A stretch of 64,000 nucleotides of DNA, from NCBI GenBank assembly GCA_035527975.1, contig DATKZM010000085.1:62001-126000 (forward strand), in the 5' to 3' direction. Under the pieces are notes generated by a model. The model saw nothing but the letters and a program-made list of their open reading frames with translations, searched no databases and was not told the DNA's origin. The translations under genes were made by a program, and so were the position numbers. Positions within the stretch are counted from its first letter, which is position 1. Every line of letters begins with the position of its first letter. Source of the stretch: DATKZM01 sp035527975 (lineage in GTDB: Bacteria; Pseudomonadota; Alphaproteobacteria; JAPULJ01). Positions 55,831 through 64,000 of this stretch are shown here, piece after piece.

Positions 55831-57609
55831 ATGGCGCGAATGGCCAGCAAGACACGCAGCGCGCTCAGAGTCGGCGCGACGCTAGACGTATACAAGATCG
55901 AGAAGATCCTGGGGCAGGGCGGTTTCGGCATCACGTATCTTGCCGAGGACGTCAACCTCGAGAAGAAGGTCGCGATCAAGGAATACCTGCCGGTCGGCCT
56001 GGCGGTCCGTGAGGGCGGCGCGACCGTGCAACCGGAGTCGACCGAGGCCGAGGCCGACTTCCGCTGGGGTCTGGATCAGTTCCTGGGCGAAGCCAAGACG
56101 CTGGCCAAATTCCAGCACCCCAACATCGTTCAGGTGCATCGCTTCTTCGAGGCCCACGGCACCGCCTATATCGTGATGAATTTCGTGCAGGGTCAGAGCC
56201 TGCACGATCGCATGCAGCGGCGCAAAAAGATCAATGAGGAGGAGCTGAAAAAGTTTCTCTTCCCGATCCTCGACGGGCTGGAAAGCGTCCACCAGGCGGG
56301 CTTTCTCCACCGCGACATCAAGCCCGGCAACATCTTCATCGCCGACGATGGTGAGCCGATGCTGCTCGATTTCGGCGCCGCGCGCTCGGCGCTGCTCGAC
56401 AAGAGCCGCGGGCTGACGGCGATCGTCACGCGCGGCTACGCGCCGATCGAGCAATATTCCAAGCGCGGCCATCAAGGCCCCTGGACGGATATCTATGCGC
56501 TGGCGGGCGTGCTGTATGAGATCGTCACCGGCAACGATCCTATCGAGGCGACCGACCGGGTGATCGAAGATCCCCAGGTGCCGGCATTCGAGGCCGGGGT
56601 GGGGCGGCTATCCGATACGTTGCTCCTGGCCATCGATCACGCGCTCGCGGTTCATCCCGAACAGCGCCCGCGCAGCGTCGCCGATTGGCGCGCCGAGTTG
56701 CGGGGCGAGGCTGAAATCCCCGAGGTTGAGGGCATCCCGGCGTCGATGTCGATGGCGCTGGAGGTCGCCTCCGATCTGCCGCGCCTTTCCGGCAGGCTGA
56801 GCGATCAGCTCGACGCGGCCGAAATGGCGGCCATAAGCGAGGCAGCCGACAAGCCCAAGCACAGGTCGAAGGGGTCGACCCCCACCGGCCCGTCCCGCGA
56901 GCCCGGTCGCCGCGGGCCCGATCCGCTGCCACGGGGAACCAAGCGCACGGGTCATACGATCGTCGCCGGTTGGAAGGGCGCGCCGGTCAAGGCGGTTCCT
57001 AACTCGGCGGGCATGCGCCGTCCTGGCATGCGGGTGCTTGCCGGTTCGATCGTTTTGCTTCTCGGCGTCGGCGGAACCGGCTTGGCTGTGGGCCTATGGC
57101 CGGCGGAGGAGGGTAAGCCGGCCGGACCGGCAGAGATCACGGCCAAGCTTGACTTTACCGCCGAGGAGCGCCGATTCGCGGAAATGACGCGCCGTATAGA
57201 GCAGCGGCGCGCCGAGTTCGCCAGGCGCCTGGCGGAGAGGGAACGCAAAGAAGCCGAAGAAAAGGCCAAGTCGCAGACGACCGCCAAGCTGCGCGGGCTG
57301 ATTGCCGGCAGCCAGGTCGGCTTCGTCCGCGGCAGCGGCGTCGGTCGCCATGAGGCGCGTTGGACGTTTCATACCGGCGGCGGCCTGTCGGGCTCGGCGT
57401 TCGATACCAGTGGCGGCCGCGAAGACGAGCTCAATAGTACGAGCGATCGCGGCAAATGGTGGGTCGACGGCGAGGCCTTGTGCTTGCGTTGGAACCGCTG
57501 GGACCGCCGTCAGACGCGGTGTTATGCGATTCGGAAAATCCGCGGCCGCAGCTATGTCGCGCGGGGCAAGGGCGGGTTGCTGACCGGACCGTTCCGGTTG
57601 GAGAAGTAG
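55831..57609 (+). CDS. Second transmembrane Ser/Thr kinase, paralogue of the first
   Basis: The 592-residue kinase shows ILGQGGFGITYLAED (27-40), Lys50 in KVAIKEYLPVGLAV, HRDIKPGNIFI (Asp162), DFGAARSALLDKSRGLT (Asp180) and GYAPIEQYS. It is clearly a paralogue of the kinase at 44723, with the same FGITYLAE and KEYLPV motifs. A membrane helix at about 400-422 leads to a short coiled-coil (435-480) and a C-terminal beta-rich module (about 485-592): RWTFHTGGGLSGSAF, GKWWVDGEALCLRW and RCYAIRKIRGRSYVARGKGG. I do not recognise that module with confidence. The ATG at 55831 precedes the kinase domain; sequence upstream is non-coding in character. Confidence 0.88.
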   Translation: MARMASKTRSALRVGATLDVYKIEKILGQGGFGITYLAEDVNLEKKVAIKEYLPVGLAVREGGATVQPESTEAEADFRWGLDQFLGEAKTLAKFQHPNIVQVHRFFEAHGTAYIVMNFVQGQSLHDRMQRRKKINEEELKKFLFPILDGLESVHQAGFLHRDIKPGNIFIADDGEPMLLDFGAARSALLDKSRGLTAIVTRGYAPIEQYSKRGHQGPWTDIYALAGVLYEIVTGNDPIEATDRVIEDPQVPAFEAGVGRLSDTLLLAIDHALAVHPEQRPRSVADWRAELRGEAEIPEVEGIPASMSMALEVASDLPRLSGRLSDQLDAAEMAAISEAADKPKHRSKGSTPTGPSREPGRRGPDPLPRGTKRTGHTIVAGWKGAPVKAVPNSAGMRRPGMRVLAGSIVLLLGVGGTGLAVGLWPAEEGKPAGPAEITAKLDFTAEERRFAEMTRRIEQRRAEFARRLAERERKEAEEKAKSQTTAKLRGLIAGSQVGFVRGSGVGRHEARWTFHTGGGLSGSAFDTSGGREDELNSTSDRGKWWVDGEALCLRWNRWDRRQTRCYAIRKIRGRSYVARGKGGLLTGPFRLEK

Positions 57610-57663
57610 CAGGGCGCCTGCCGGCCCGGCATTGTCATTCAATTCCGTCGATACGCATACTTT

Positions 57664-57697
57664 AGCCGTTCAATCGGCTTTGGCCGTTCAATCGGCC
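57664..57697 (+). terminator. Tandem hairpins after the second kinase gene
   Basis: Two successive hairpins share a TTCAAT loop: AGCCG/CGGCT (57664-57668 with 57675-57679) followed by TTT, and GGCCG/CGGCC (57682-57686 with 57693-57697). They stand 55 bases after the kinase stop and upstream of guaB. The T-run is short, so strength is uncertain. Confidence 0.5.
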
Positions 57698-57769
57698 GAA
57701 AATGGCTAATTCTCTTCCCTTGCCTGCGACGCTGTGTTAACTGGCCCCGCAACCTCTAACGGAGGCGGC

Positions 57770-59242
57770 ATGGACTTCCCCGAAGCGCTGACATTCGACG
57801 ACGTACTGCTGATACCGGCGAAGTCCGCCATCCTGCCTGCCCAGGCAAATACCAAAACCCGATTGACCCGCTCGATCGAGCTCGGCATTCCGCTGATCTC
57901 GGCGGCGATGGACACGGTGACCGAAAGCGCGTTGGCGATCGCCATGGCCCAGGCCGGCGGCATCGGCGTGATCCATAAGAACATGGACGCAAGCGTCCAG
58001 GCCGACGAAGTGCGCCGGGTCAAGAAGTTCGAAGCGGGCATGGTGGTCAATCCGGTCACCATGCATCCCGACGAGACGATCGCCGACGCCCTCGAATTGA
58101 TGGCCCGCTGGAAGATCTCGGGTATTCCCATTGTCGAGCGCAGCGGCAACGGCGCCGGGCCCGGGAAGCTGGCCGGCATTCTCACCAACCGCGATGTGCG
58201 TTTCGCCGACAAGCCCAATCAGCCGGTCAGCGAGTTGATGACGCGCGAGAGCCTTATCACCGTGCGCGACGGGGTGGATCCCGCCGAGGCCAAGCGGTTG
58301 CTCCACCGGTACCGGATCGAGAAGCTGATCGTTGTCGATGACGACTATCGTTGCGTCGGACTGGTCACGGTCAAGGACATGGAAAAGGCACAAGCCTTTC
58401 CCGATGCCTGCAAGGATGCCAAGGGGCGCCTGCGGGTGGCCGCGGCAACCGGTGTTGGCGAGGACGGGATCGCCCGCGCCGAGGCGCTGTTCGACGCCGA
58501 TTGCGATGTCCTCGTTGTCGATACCGCCCACGGGCATTCCCAAGGTGTGCTGAGCGCGGTGACGGCAGTACGCAAGCTGCGCAATGACGGTCAGGTGGTC
58601 GCCGGCAATATCGCCACGGCGGAGGGCGCACGGGCGCTGATCGATGCCGGCGCCGATGCGGTCAAGGTCGGCATCGGACCGGGCTCCATTTGCACCACGC
58701 GCATCGTCGCCGGCGTCGGGGTGCCGCAATTCACCGCCGTCCGCGATGTGGTCGAGGAATGCCGCAAGCACGACGTGCCGGTGATCGCCGATGGCGGCAT
58801 CAAATATTCGGGCGATCTGGCCAAGGCCATCGCGGCGGGCGCCGACTGCGCCATGATCGGCTCGCTGCTGGCCGGGACCGACGAGGCGCCGGGCGAGGTG
58901 ATCCTCTACGAGGGCCGTTCGTATAAGTCCTATCGCGGTATGGGCTCGGTTGGGGCGATGGCGCGCGGATCGGCGGACCGCTATTTCCAACAGGAGATAT
59001 CCGACACGCTGAAGCTGGTGCCCGAGGGCGTGGAGGGCCGCGTGCCCTACAAGGGCCCGGCCGCCAATGTGCTGCACCAGCTCGTCGGTGGCCTGCGCGC
59101 GGCCATGGGCTACACCGGCAATGGCGATATCGAGGCGATGCGCACCAATGCGCGTTTCAACCGTGTCACCAGCGCGGGACTTTCCGAAAGCCACGTCCAC
59201 GACATCGCGATCACCAAGGAGCCGCCCAACTACCGGCGCTAA
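57770..59242 (+). CDS. guaB: Inosine-5'-monophosphate dehydrogenase
   Basis: GuaB oxidises IMP to XMP with NAD, the controlling step of guanine nucleotide synthesis. The 490-residue product has LTFDDVLLIPAKSAILP, two CBS domains (about 95-205), and the catalytic loop KVGIGPGSICTTRIVAG with Cys308, followed by IADGGIKYSGDLAKAIAAGA and SYRGMGSVGAM. The ATG is preceded by GGAGG at the right distance, which decides this start over a frame extended 12 codons upstream. It begins a guaB-rsmB-GNAT-guaA block. Confidence 0.97.
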   Translation: MDFPEALTFDDVLLIPAKSAILPAQANTKTRLTRSIELGIPLISAAMDTVTESALAIAMAQAGGIGVIHKNMDASVQADEVRRVKKFEAGMVVNPVTMHPDETIADALELMARWKISGIPIVERSGNGAGPGKLAGILTNRDVRFADKPNQPVSELMTRESLITVRDGVDPAEAKRLLHRYRIEKLIVVDDDYRCVGLVTVKDMEKAQAFPDACKDAKGRLRVAAATGVGEDGIARAEALFDADCDVLVVDTAHGHSQGVLSAVTAVRKLRNDGQVVAGNIATAEGARALIDAGADAVKVGIGPGSICTTRIVAGVGVPQFTAVRDVVEECRKHDVPVIADGGIKYSGDLAKAIAAGADCAMIGSLLAGTDEAPGEVILYEGRSYKSYRGMGSVGAMARGSADRYFQQEISDTLKLVPEGVEGRVPYKGPAANVLHQLVGGLRAAMGYTGNGDIEAMRTNARFNRVTSAGLSESHVHDIAITKEPPNYRR

Positions 59243-59289
59243 GCCTGCGCGGCACCCGTCCCGGTTCAACTATCCCCTCGGCGACCTAT

Positions 59290-59329
59290 ATATGTGAGCC
59301 CGAACCACGGCTCACGATTGGCCACATAT
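59290..59329 (+). promoter_or_regulatory. Alternative hairpins in the rsmB leader
   Basis: An inner hairpin, GTGAGCC/GGCTCAC (59294-59300 with 59309-59315), competes with an outer one, ATATGTG/CACATAT (59290-59296 with 59323-59329). The outer stem would include the rsmB start codon at 59328. The two cannot form together. Confidence 0.35.
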
Positions 59330-60644
59330 GACCCCCGGCGCCCGCGCACAAACCGTAATCGAGCTTCTCGACGCGCTGCCGGCCGACCGCCCGGCCGACC
59401 AATTCCTCTCGCGCTATTTCCGCGGCCACCGATATATCGGATCAAAGGATCGCCGCGCGATCGCGCAGCTCGTCTACGACGTGCTGCGCCGGCGCGCCCA
59501 GCTCGATTGGTGGGCCGAAGGTGGCGGCGATAATGGGTCAGCACCCGGCAACCGCCTGCGGGTGATTGCCGCGCTGGCCCTGATCGAGCGATGGGAGGTG
59601 CCCGCCATCAGCCAGGCCTTCGATGGTGGTAAGTACCGCCCGCAGACCCTGGACGACACCGAAAGCGCGGCGCTCCAACGCATCGCCCACCACCGGAATG
59701 GGCTCGATGCGCCCGACCAGTCCGATGCCGTGCGCTGCAACTATCCCGCATGGCTCGAGCCGGAGCTGCGCGCCTCATTGGACGGGGACCTGAAGAGCGA
59801 GCTGGCGGCATTTCTCGATCCCGCATCGGTTGATCTCCGGGTTAACCGCGTCAAGGGTTCGCGCGACGGCGCCCAGGTGCTGCTGGCCGAGGAAGGCGTT
59901 GAGACCCAACCGACGCCGTATTCACCCGACGGGCTGCGGCTCAGCGCGCGGCGCACCTTGCCGGCGCTCAAGGCATTCAACCAGGGCGTGGTCGAGGTTC
60001 AGGACGAGGGCTCGCAGCTCGCGGCACTTATGGTTGACGCCCAACCAGGTCAGATGATCGCCGATTATTGCGCCGGAGGCGGCGGCAAGACGCTTGCGAT
60101 GGCGGCAACGATGGAGGATCGCGGCCGCATCATTGCCTGCGACACCGACGAGCGGCGGCTTGCGGCGATCGGCCCGCGCCTCGCCCGCGCCGGGATTTCG
60201 ATTGCCGAGGGCGCATTGCTCGACGAGGCCGGGCAGGGCGAAGGTCTCGATCCAGGCGCCTTCGACCGGGTCCTGGTCGACGTGCCGTGCAGCGGCACCG
60301 GCGCCTGGCGGCGCAGTCCGGATGCGAAATGGCGCTTTACCGAAGCGGCGCTGGCCGAGGAGGTCGCGCGCCAGCGTATCATCCTTACTGCCGCCGCCGA
60401 TCTGCCGAAACCGGACGGCGGCCGGCTCGTCTACGTCACCTGCTCGATCCTCGCGGCAGAAAACGAACGCCAGATCGATTGGTTCCTGGCGGCCAGGCCG
60501 GACTATGCGCTGATGCCGATCGGCGAAGTTTGGGCGGCGACCATCGGCGGCGCGGCGCCGGGGCCGGGTCCAACTCTGCGGCTTTCCCCCGCGCGCACCG
60601 GCACCGACGGCTTCTTCGTCGCCGTTCTGGAGCGCCGGGCATGA
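59328..60644 (+). CDS. rsmB: 16S rRNA (cytosine-967-C5) methyltransferase RsmB
   Basis: The 438-residue enzyme methylates C967 of 16S rRNA. An NusB-like helical N-terminal part (about 1-140) is followed by a Rossmann methyltransferase with VEVQDEGSQLAALM, IADYCAGGGGKTLAMAA, DVPCSGTGAWRRSPDAKW (Cys321) and LVYVTCSILAAENE (Cys372), the two cysteines of RNA m5C methyltransferases. The stop overlaps the GNAT gene by four bases. Confidence 0.92.
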   Translation: MTPGARAQTVIELLDALPADRPADQFLSRYFRGHRYIGSKDRRAIAQLVYDVLRRRAQLDWWAEGGGDNGSAPGNRLRVIAALALIERWEVPAISQAFDGGKYRPQTLDDTESAALQRIAHHRNGLDAPDQSDAVRCNYPAWLEPELRASLDGDLKSELAAFLDPASVDLRVNRVKGSRDGAQVLLAEEGVETQPTPYSPDGLRLSARRTLPALKAFNQGVVEVQDEGSQLAALMVDAQPGQMIADYCAGGGGKTLAMAATMEDRGRIIACDTDERRLAAIGPRLARAGISIAEGALLDEAGQGEGLDPGAFDRVLVDVPCSGTGAWRRSPDAKWRFTEAALAEEVARQRIILTAAADLPKPDGGRLVYVTCSILAAENERQIDWFLAARPDYALMPIGEVWAATIGGAAPGPGPTLRLSPARTGTDGFFVAVLERRA

Positions 60645-61189
60645 CCATCGGCAGGCTCGACGTCACCATCCGCACCGCGCGGGTCGAAGATGCGGCCGCG
60701 ATCGGCGAGGTCTATGTCGAGACCTGGCGCACGACCTATGCCGGCATGGTGCCCGACAGTGTGCTGTTGGAGATGAACGAGGAGATCCAGGGCGTGCGCT
60801 GGGCCGGCATCATCGAGCGCGACCGCGAGCTGGTGAAGGTCGCCGAGGATGCGCGGGCAGGCGTGGTCGGCATGGCGAGCGGCGGCCAGGCGCGCCGGGG
60901 CTCGGGCTTTGCTGCCGAGGTCTTCACGCTTTACGTGTTGCCCGACGCTCAGGGTGCCGGGATCGGACGGGGGATTTTGACCAACATGTTCCGCACCTTC
61001 CGCAACGCCGGCCGCAACTCGGCCATCGTTTGGGTGCTGGCAGCAAATCCCGCGCGCTTCTTCTACGAGGCCCTCGGCGGCGAGCGCATAAGCGAGCGCG
61101 AGGAGCGATTGTGGGGCGCCAATCTGCCCGAGATCGGCTATGGCTGGCGCGATCTGGGCACGGCGCTCAAAGGGCGCTTGCGGAGCTGA
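60641..61189 (+). CDS. GNAT-family N-acetyltransferase
   Basis: The 182-residue product has the GNAT fold: IRTARVEDAAAIGEVYVETWRTTYAGMVP at the N-terminus, and the acetyl-CoA pyrophosphate-binding motif A in VFTLYVLPDAQGAGIGRGILTNMF (Q/RxxGxG/A form QGAGIG). The substrate is unknown. Translation is coupled to rsmB through an ATGA overlap, and guaA follows 75 bases later. A frame extending upstream is only the rsmB region in another frame. Confidence 0.88.
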   Translation: MTIGRLDVTIRTARVEDAAAIGEVYVETWRTTYAGMVPDSVLLEMNEEIQGVRWAGIIERDRELVKVAEDARAGVVGMASGGQARRGSGFAAEVFTLYVLPDAQGAGIGRGILTNMFRTFRNAGRNSAIVWVLAANPARFFYEALGGERISEREERLWGANLPEIGYGWRDLGTALKGRLRS

Positions 61190-61264
61190 GCAGCGCCGGT
61201 TTTGGTGTGCATCCCGACGCAAGCCCACTGGACATTCCGTCCGCGCCGGTCTAGTTAGGCGCCG

Positions 61265-62812
61265 ATGCAGGACCGGGTGCTGATTCTCGATTTTGGTGGC
61301 CAAACAACCCAGCTGATCGCCCGGCGCGTCCGCGAAGCGGGCGTCTACTGCGAGATCCATCCCTTCAATATCGATCCCTCGAAGATCACGGCGTTCGCGC
61401 CGAAGGCCATCATTCTGTCGGGTGGCCCTGCATCGGTGACGAAAGCCGATACTCCGGCCGCGCCCCTCGCGGTCTTCGAGGCGGGGGTGCCTGTGCTCGG
61501 CATCTGCTACGGCGAGCAGACGATGTGCGATGTGCTCGGCGGCGTGGTCGAGGCGGCGGACCACCGCGAGTTCGGCCGCGCCTTCCTTGAGGTCAAAGAC
61601 AAGAGTGCGCTCTTCGACGGCGTGCTTGCCCCCGGCGACCGCGAACAGGTCTGGATGAGCCACGGCGACCGCGTGGTCTCGCTGCCGCAAGGCTTCCGGC
61701 CGATCGCCGTCAGCGACAACGCGCCCTTCGCCGCCATCGCCGATGAAGCGCGCAAATTCTACGGTGTGCAATTCCACCCCGAGGTCGTGCATACGCCGCA
61801 CGGCGCCGCGCTGCTGGCCAACTTCGTGCATAATATCGCCGGCTGCGACGGCGAATGGACCATGGCGGCCTTTCGCGAGGAGGCGATTGCCCGGGTGCGT
61901 GCGCAGGTCGGCAAGGAGCGCGTGATATGCGGGCTCTCCGGCGGCGTCGACAGCTCGGTCGTCGCGGTGCTGCTGCACGAGGCGATCGGCGACCAGCTCA
62001 CCTGCATCTTCGTCGATCACGGGCTGCTGCGCGCAAACGAGGCCGGGCAGGTCGTCGATCTTTTCTGCGACCACTACAACATCCCGCTGATCCACCGCGA
62101 TGCCGCCGATCTCTTTCTTGGCCGGCTCGACGGGGTCAGCGAGCCCGAGCAAAAACGCAAGATCATCGGCGGCGCTTTCATCGAGGTCTTCGAGGAGGAA
62201 GCGGCAAGGATCGGCGGCGCGTCCTTCCTGGCCCAGGGCACGCTCTATCCCGATGTTATCGAATCCGTGTCGCCGCGCGGCGGGCCCAGCGCCGTCATAA
62301 AATCGCACCACAATGTCGGCGGCCTGCCCGAGCGCATGAACATGGCGCTTGTTGAACCCGTGCGCGAACTCTTCAAGGACGAAGTGCGCGCGCTGGGCCG
62401 CGAGCTTGGGCTGCCCGAGGACTTCATCCGCCGCCATCCATTCCCCGGGCCGGGGCTGGCGATCCGCGTGCCGGGTGCTATCGACCGCGAAAAGCTCGAC
62501 ATCCTGCGCAAGGCCGATGCGATCTATCTGGAGGAAATCCGCAACGCCGGGCTCTACGATGCGATCTGGCAGGCCTTTGCCGTGCTGCTGCCGGTGCGCA
62601 GTGTCGGCGTGATGGGCGACGAGCGGACATACGAATACGTCTGTGCCCTGCGCGCGGTGACCTCCACAGACGGGATGACCGCCGATTGGTTTCCCTTCAG
62701 CCACGAGTTCCTTGCGGGTGTGTCCTCGCGCATCGTCAACGAGGTGCGCGGCATCAACCGCGTCGTCTACGACGTGACCTCAAAGCCGCCCGGCACGATC
62801 GAGTGGGAGTAG
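61265..62812 (+). CDS. guaA: GMP synthase (glutamine-hydrolysing)
   Basis: GuaA converts XMP to GMP. The 515-residue enzyme has a class I glutamine amidotransferase domain (LGICYGEQTM with Cys81, and GVQFHPEVVHT), an ATP pyrophosphatase domain with the PP-loop GLSGGVDSSV, and the C-terminal dimerisation domain with DGMTADWFPF and INEV-like RIVNEVRGINRVVYDVTSKPPGTIEWE ending. With guaB it completes the branch from IMP to GMP. Confidence 0.97.
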   Translation: MQDRVLILDFGGQTTQLIARRVREAGVYCEIHPFNIDPSKITAFAPKAIILSGGPASVTKADTPAAPLAVFEAGVPVLGICYGEQTMCDVLGGVVEAADHREFGRAFLEVKDKSALFDGVLAPGDREQVWMSHGDRVVSLPQGFRPIAVSDNAPFAAIADEARKFYGVQFHPEVVHTPHGAALLANFVHNIAGCDGEWTMAAFREEAIARVRAQVGKERVICGLSGGVDSSVVAVLLHEAIGDQLTCIFVDHGLLRANEAGQVVDLFCDHYNIPLIHRDAADLFLGRLDGVSEPEQKRKIIGGAFIEVFEEEAARIGGASFLAQGTLYPDVIESVSPRGGPSAVIKSHHNVGGLPERMNMALVEPVRELFKDEVRALGRELGLPEDFIRRHPFPGPGLAIRVPGAIDREKLDILRKADAIYLEEIRNAGLYDAIWQAFAVLLPVRSVGVMGDERTYEYVCALRAVTSTDGMTADWFPFSHEFLAGVSSRIVNEVRGINRVVYDVTSKPPGTIEWE

Positions 62813-63006
62813 GTGAGTGGGCGTGGGGCCGGCATGTTTCGAGCGCCGGGCAATGGACCGCGACGGATTTCCCGGGTAGGTCGCTGGACACAATGATGTG
62901 AACTGAATCCGGTTTGGTCTCGTAATACATATATGCCCAGGACGGCATCAAAGGCGTTTTCGGCGCAAATAGGCCGAAAATCAGAACTGATCAGGAGGTG
63001 CGAGCC

Positions 63007-63297
63007 ATGCCAAATACGGTGTTTCGATTAAGGAAACCCTTGTCCGCCGCGCTCGCCGCGCTGGGCATCCTGGCGCTTGGCGCCTGCGCCGGCTCGCCGA
63101 CTGCCAACCCCGATATGGTTTCCATCGTGCCTGGTCCCGATGTGCCGAAGGGCACCAAAGGCCCGAACGCTGCGCCGCTGTGCCGCGAGGTCGGCGGCTA
63201 TGACGCCTTTTTCAAGCGCACAGGCAAGGCCTGCTGGTTGGGGCCGGACGAGTTCAACGACATCAATTACAACGACCCCGGCGGGCCGACGATCTGA
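63007..63297 (+). CDS. Small lipoprotein of unknown function
   Basis: The 96-residue product has a signal peptide with a lipobox, ALGAC, and a lipidated Cys27. The mature part is short and has three cysteines (including Cys27), a PLCREVGGYDAFFKRTGKACWLG core and an acidic end. It has no recognised domain. An AGGAGG ribosome-binding site 9 bases before the ATG decides this start; the upstream GTG at 62998 is inside that site. Confidence 0.75.
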   Translation: MPNTVFRLRKPLSAALAALGILALGACAGSPTANPDMVSIVPGPDVPKGTKGPNAAPLCREVGGYDAFFKRTGKACWLGPDEFNDINYNDPGGPTI

Positions 63298-63305
63298 TCT
63301 GGGTT

Positions 63306-63677
63306 CTACTGCCCGGCCGGGTCGCTATCGGCAGCGAATTCGACCACGCCCCAATCGCGTTCCACGCGCATGAGGTCGTCGAGGCCCCTGGCGGCACGCT
63401 CGGCGGCGAAGCGCTGGGGTGCGTCGCCGCTGAAATAGCGCTCAAGGTTTTCCACGCTGTCGATACCGTAGATCATCGCAAAGCCCGGCCAGCCATTATC
63501 GGCGGCGTCCTCGTTCGCCAGGCGCACCCGGCGCGCCCACAAAAAGCCGGGCTCGTCGATCACTTCGGCGATATGGCCGTGGTCGAGCCAATCGAGCACA
63601 GTCTCGACGGCGCCCGGATTGATCCAGAAGCGGACGAGGAAGATGGCGCCGGCTTGGTCCATCGGGTCTCTGGGCAT
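63306..63677 (-). CDS. Small alpha+beta protein of unknown function
   Basis: The 123-residue product has a beta-alpha-beta-beta-alpha-beta pattern (GAIFLVRFWINPG, VLDWLDHGHIAEVI, GFLWARRVRL, FAMIYGIDSVENLERYF, then a long helix), suggesting a dimeric ferredoxin-like fold such as DUF4286/antibiotic-monooxygenase relatives. It lies 20 bases after the ABC transporter gene, so it may be cotranscribed. An ATG at 63662 is an alternative start. Confidence 0.6.
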   Translation of the reverse strand: MPRDPMDQAGAIFLVRFWINPGAVETVLDWLDHGHIAEVIDEPGFLWARRVRLANEDAADNGWPGFAMIYGIDSVENLERYFSGDAPQRFAAERAARGLDDLMRVERDWGVVEFAADSDPAGQ

Positions 63678-63697
63678 TGCCGCGCCGCGCCCGGCGC

Positions 63698-64000
63698 TCA
63701 GTGCGAGAGGATCTGGCTGAGGAAGAGCTTGGTGCGCTCCGATTGGGGATTGTTGAAAAAGGTCTCGGGCTCGTTCTGCTCGATGATCTCGCCGCCATCC
63801 ATGAACATGACCCGGTTTGCGACCGTGCGCGCAAAGCCCATCTCGTGGGTCACGCACAGCATGGTCATGCCTTCTTCGGCCAGCTCGATCATCACGTCGA
63901 GCACTTCCTTGATCATCTCCGGGTCGAGCGCGGACGTCGGCTCGTCGAACAGCATGATCTTAGGGTTCATGCAGAGTGACCGCGCAATGGCGACGCGTTG
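63698..64000 (-). CDS. Amino-acid ABC transporter ATP-binding protein, 3' part only (GlnQ/AapP-like)
   Basis: The frame continues beyond the window edge. The last 101 residues show QRVAIARSL (end of the ABC signature), Walker B IMLFDEPTSALDPE, CVTHEMGFARTVANRVMFMDGG (switch His) and an ending with NNPQSERTKLFLSQIL, typical of polar amino-acid importers. An internal ATG at 63970 is not the start, because homology continues before it. Confidence 0.92.
   Translation of the reverse strand, partial: QRVAIARSLCMNPKIMLFDEPTSALDPEMIKEVLDVMIELAEEGMTMLCVTHEMGFARTVANRVMFMDGGEIIEQNEPETFFNNPQSERTKLFLSQILSH

Noticed and set aside
44552..57609. Type VI secretion locus
   Set aside because: Kinase, FHA and PP2C genes resemble its post-translational control, but no TssB/C, Hcp, VgrG, ClpV or TssM-like gene is present.
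1..64000. CRISPR arrays, tRNA/rRNA genes, insertion sequences or prophage
   Set aside because: No spaced direct repeats, tRNA T-loop signatures, transposase motifs or terminal inverted repeats were seen.

Overview
This 64 kb window is chromosomal DNA of a GC-rich, motile alphaproteobacterium, most likely from the Rhodospirillales side of the class. The evidence is a flagellar gene set that includes FliX, MotE and a short FlhB-C-like protein, a DksA that keeps one zinc-finger cysteine, TTAA-N7-TTAA (CtrA-type) boxes, and an alphaproteobacterial guaB-rsmB-guaA block. I saw no rRNA, tRNA, CRISPR array, insertion sequence or prophage.

Layout. (1) 1-9.5 kb, minus strand: hook genes (fliK, flgD, first codons of the next gene), two flagellins, two fliS copies, a long fliD and flaG. 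(2) 9.8-19.1 kb: a plus-strand TPR/GT41 O-GlcNAc-transferase-like enzyme faces a minus-strand operon for a CDP-activated deoxysugar (rfbF, rfbG, C-methyltransferase, 3,5-epimerase, acetyltransferase, aminotransferase, acyltransferase, cupin). Lying between flagellin genes and a flg operon, this looks like a flagellin glycosylation island. (3) 19.2-24.5 kb, minus strand: flgI-flgJ-flgN-flgK-flgL-fliW. (4) 24.8-31.3 kb: acyl carrier protein, ketoacyl synthase and a GT39-type membrane glycosyltransferase, then a patatin-like lipase with a cyclase-family hydrolase. (5) 31.4-44.5 kb: fliX, dksA; flgF-flgG-flgA-flgH; fliL-fliM-DUF6468-motE and a 1117-residue repeat protein; flhB-like/109-aa protein/fliO/fliP. 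(6) 44.6-57.6 kb: a phospho-signalling block (two transmembrane Ser/Thr kinases, VWA-TM-FHA protein, two further FHA proteins, a TolQ/ExbB/MotA-like channel subunit and a transmembrane PP2C phosphatase), with a PLP decarboxylase, a MarR regulator and two tyrosine-catabolism genes between the kinases. (7) 57.7-64 kb: guaB, rsmB, GNAT, guaA, a small lipoprotein, a hypothetical gene and the end of an amino-acid ABC transporter ATPase gene.

Regulation can be read directly. Five flagellar transcription units start with sigma54 promoters of the form TGGC-N7-(T)TGC or one base away, and each has one or two CGGCA-N5-TGCCG-type palindromes about 60-120 bp upstream, as expected for an enhancer-binding activator such as FlbD. 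CtrA-like boxes precede fliX, fliL and the flhB-like operon. This gives a CtrA then FliX/FlbD then sigma54 hierarchy like that of Caulobacter, inferred from sequence.

The least explained system is the kinase/FHA/VWA/PP2C/TolQ block. It resembles the phospho-threonine switch of type VI secretion, but no secretion genes are present and the channel-like protein has no ExbD/MotB partner in the window.
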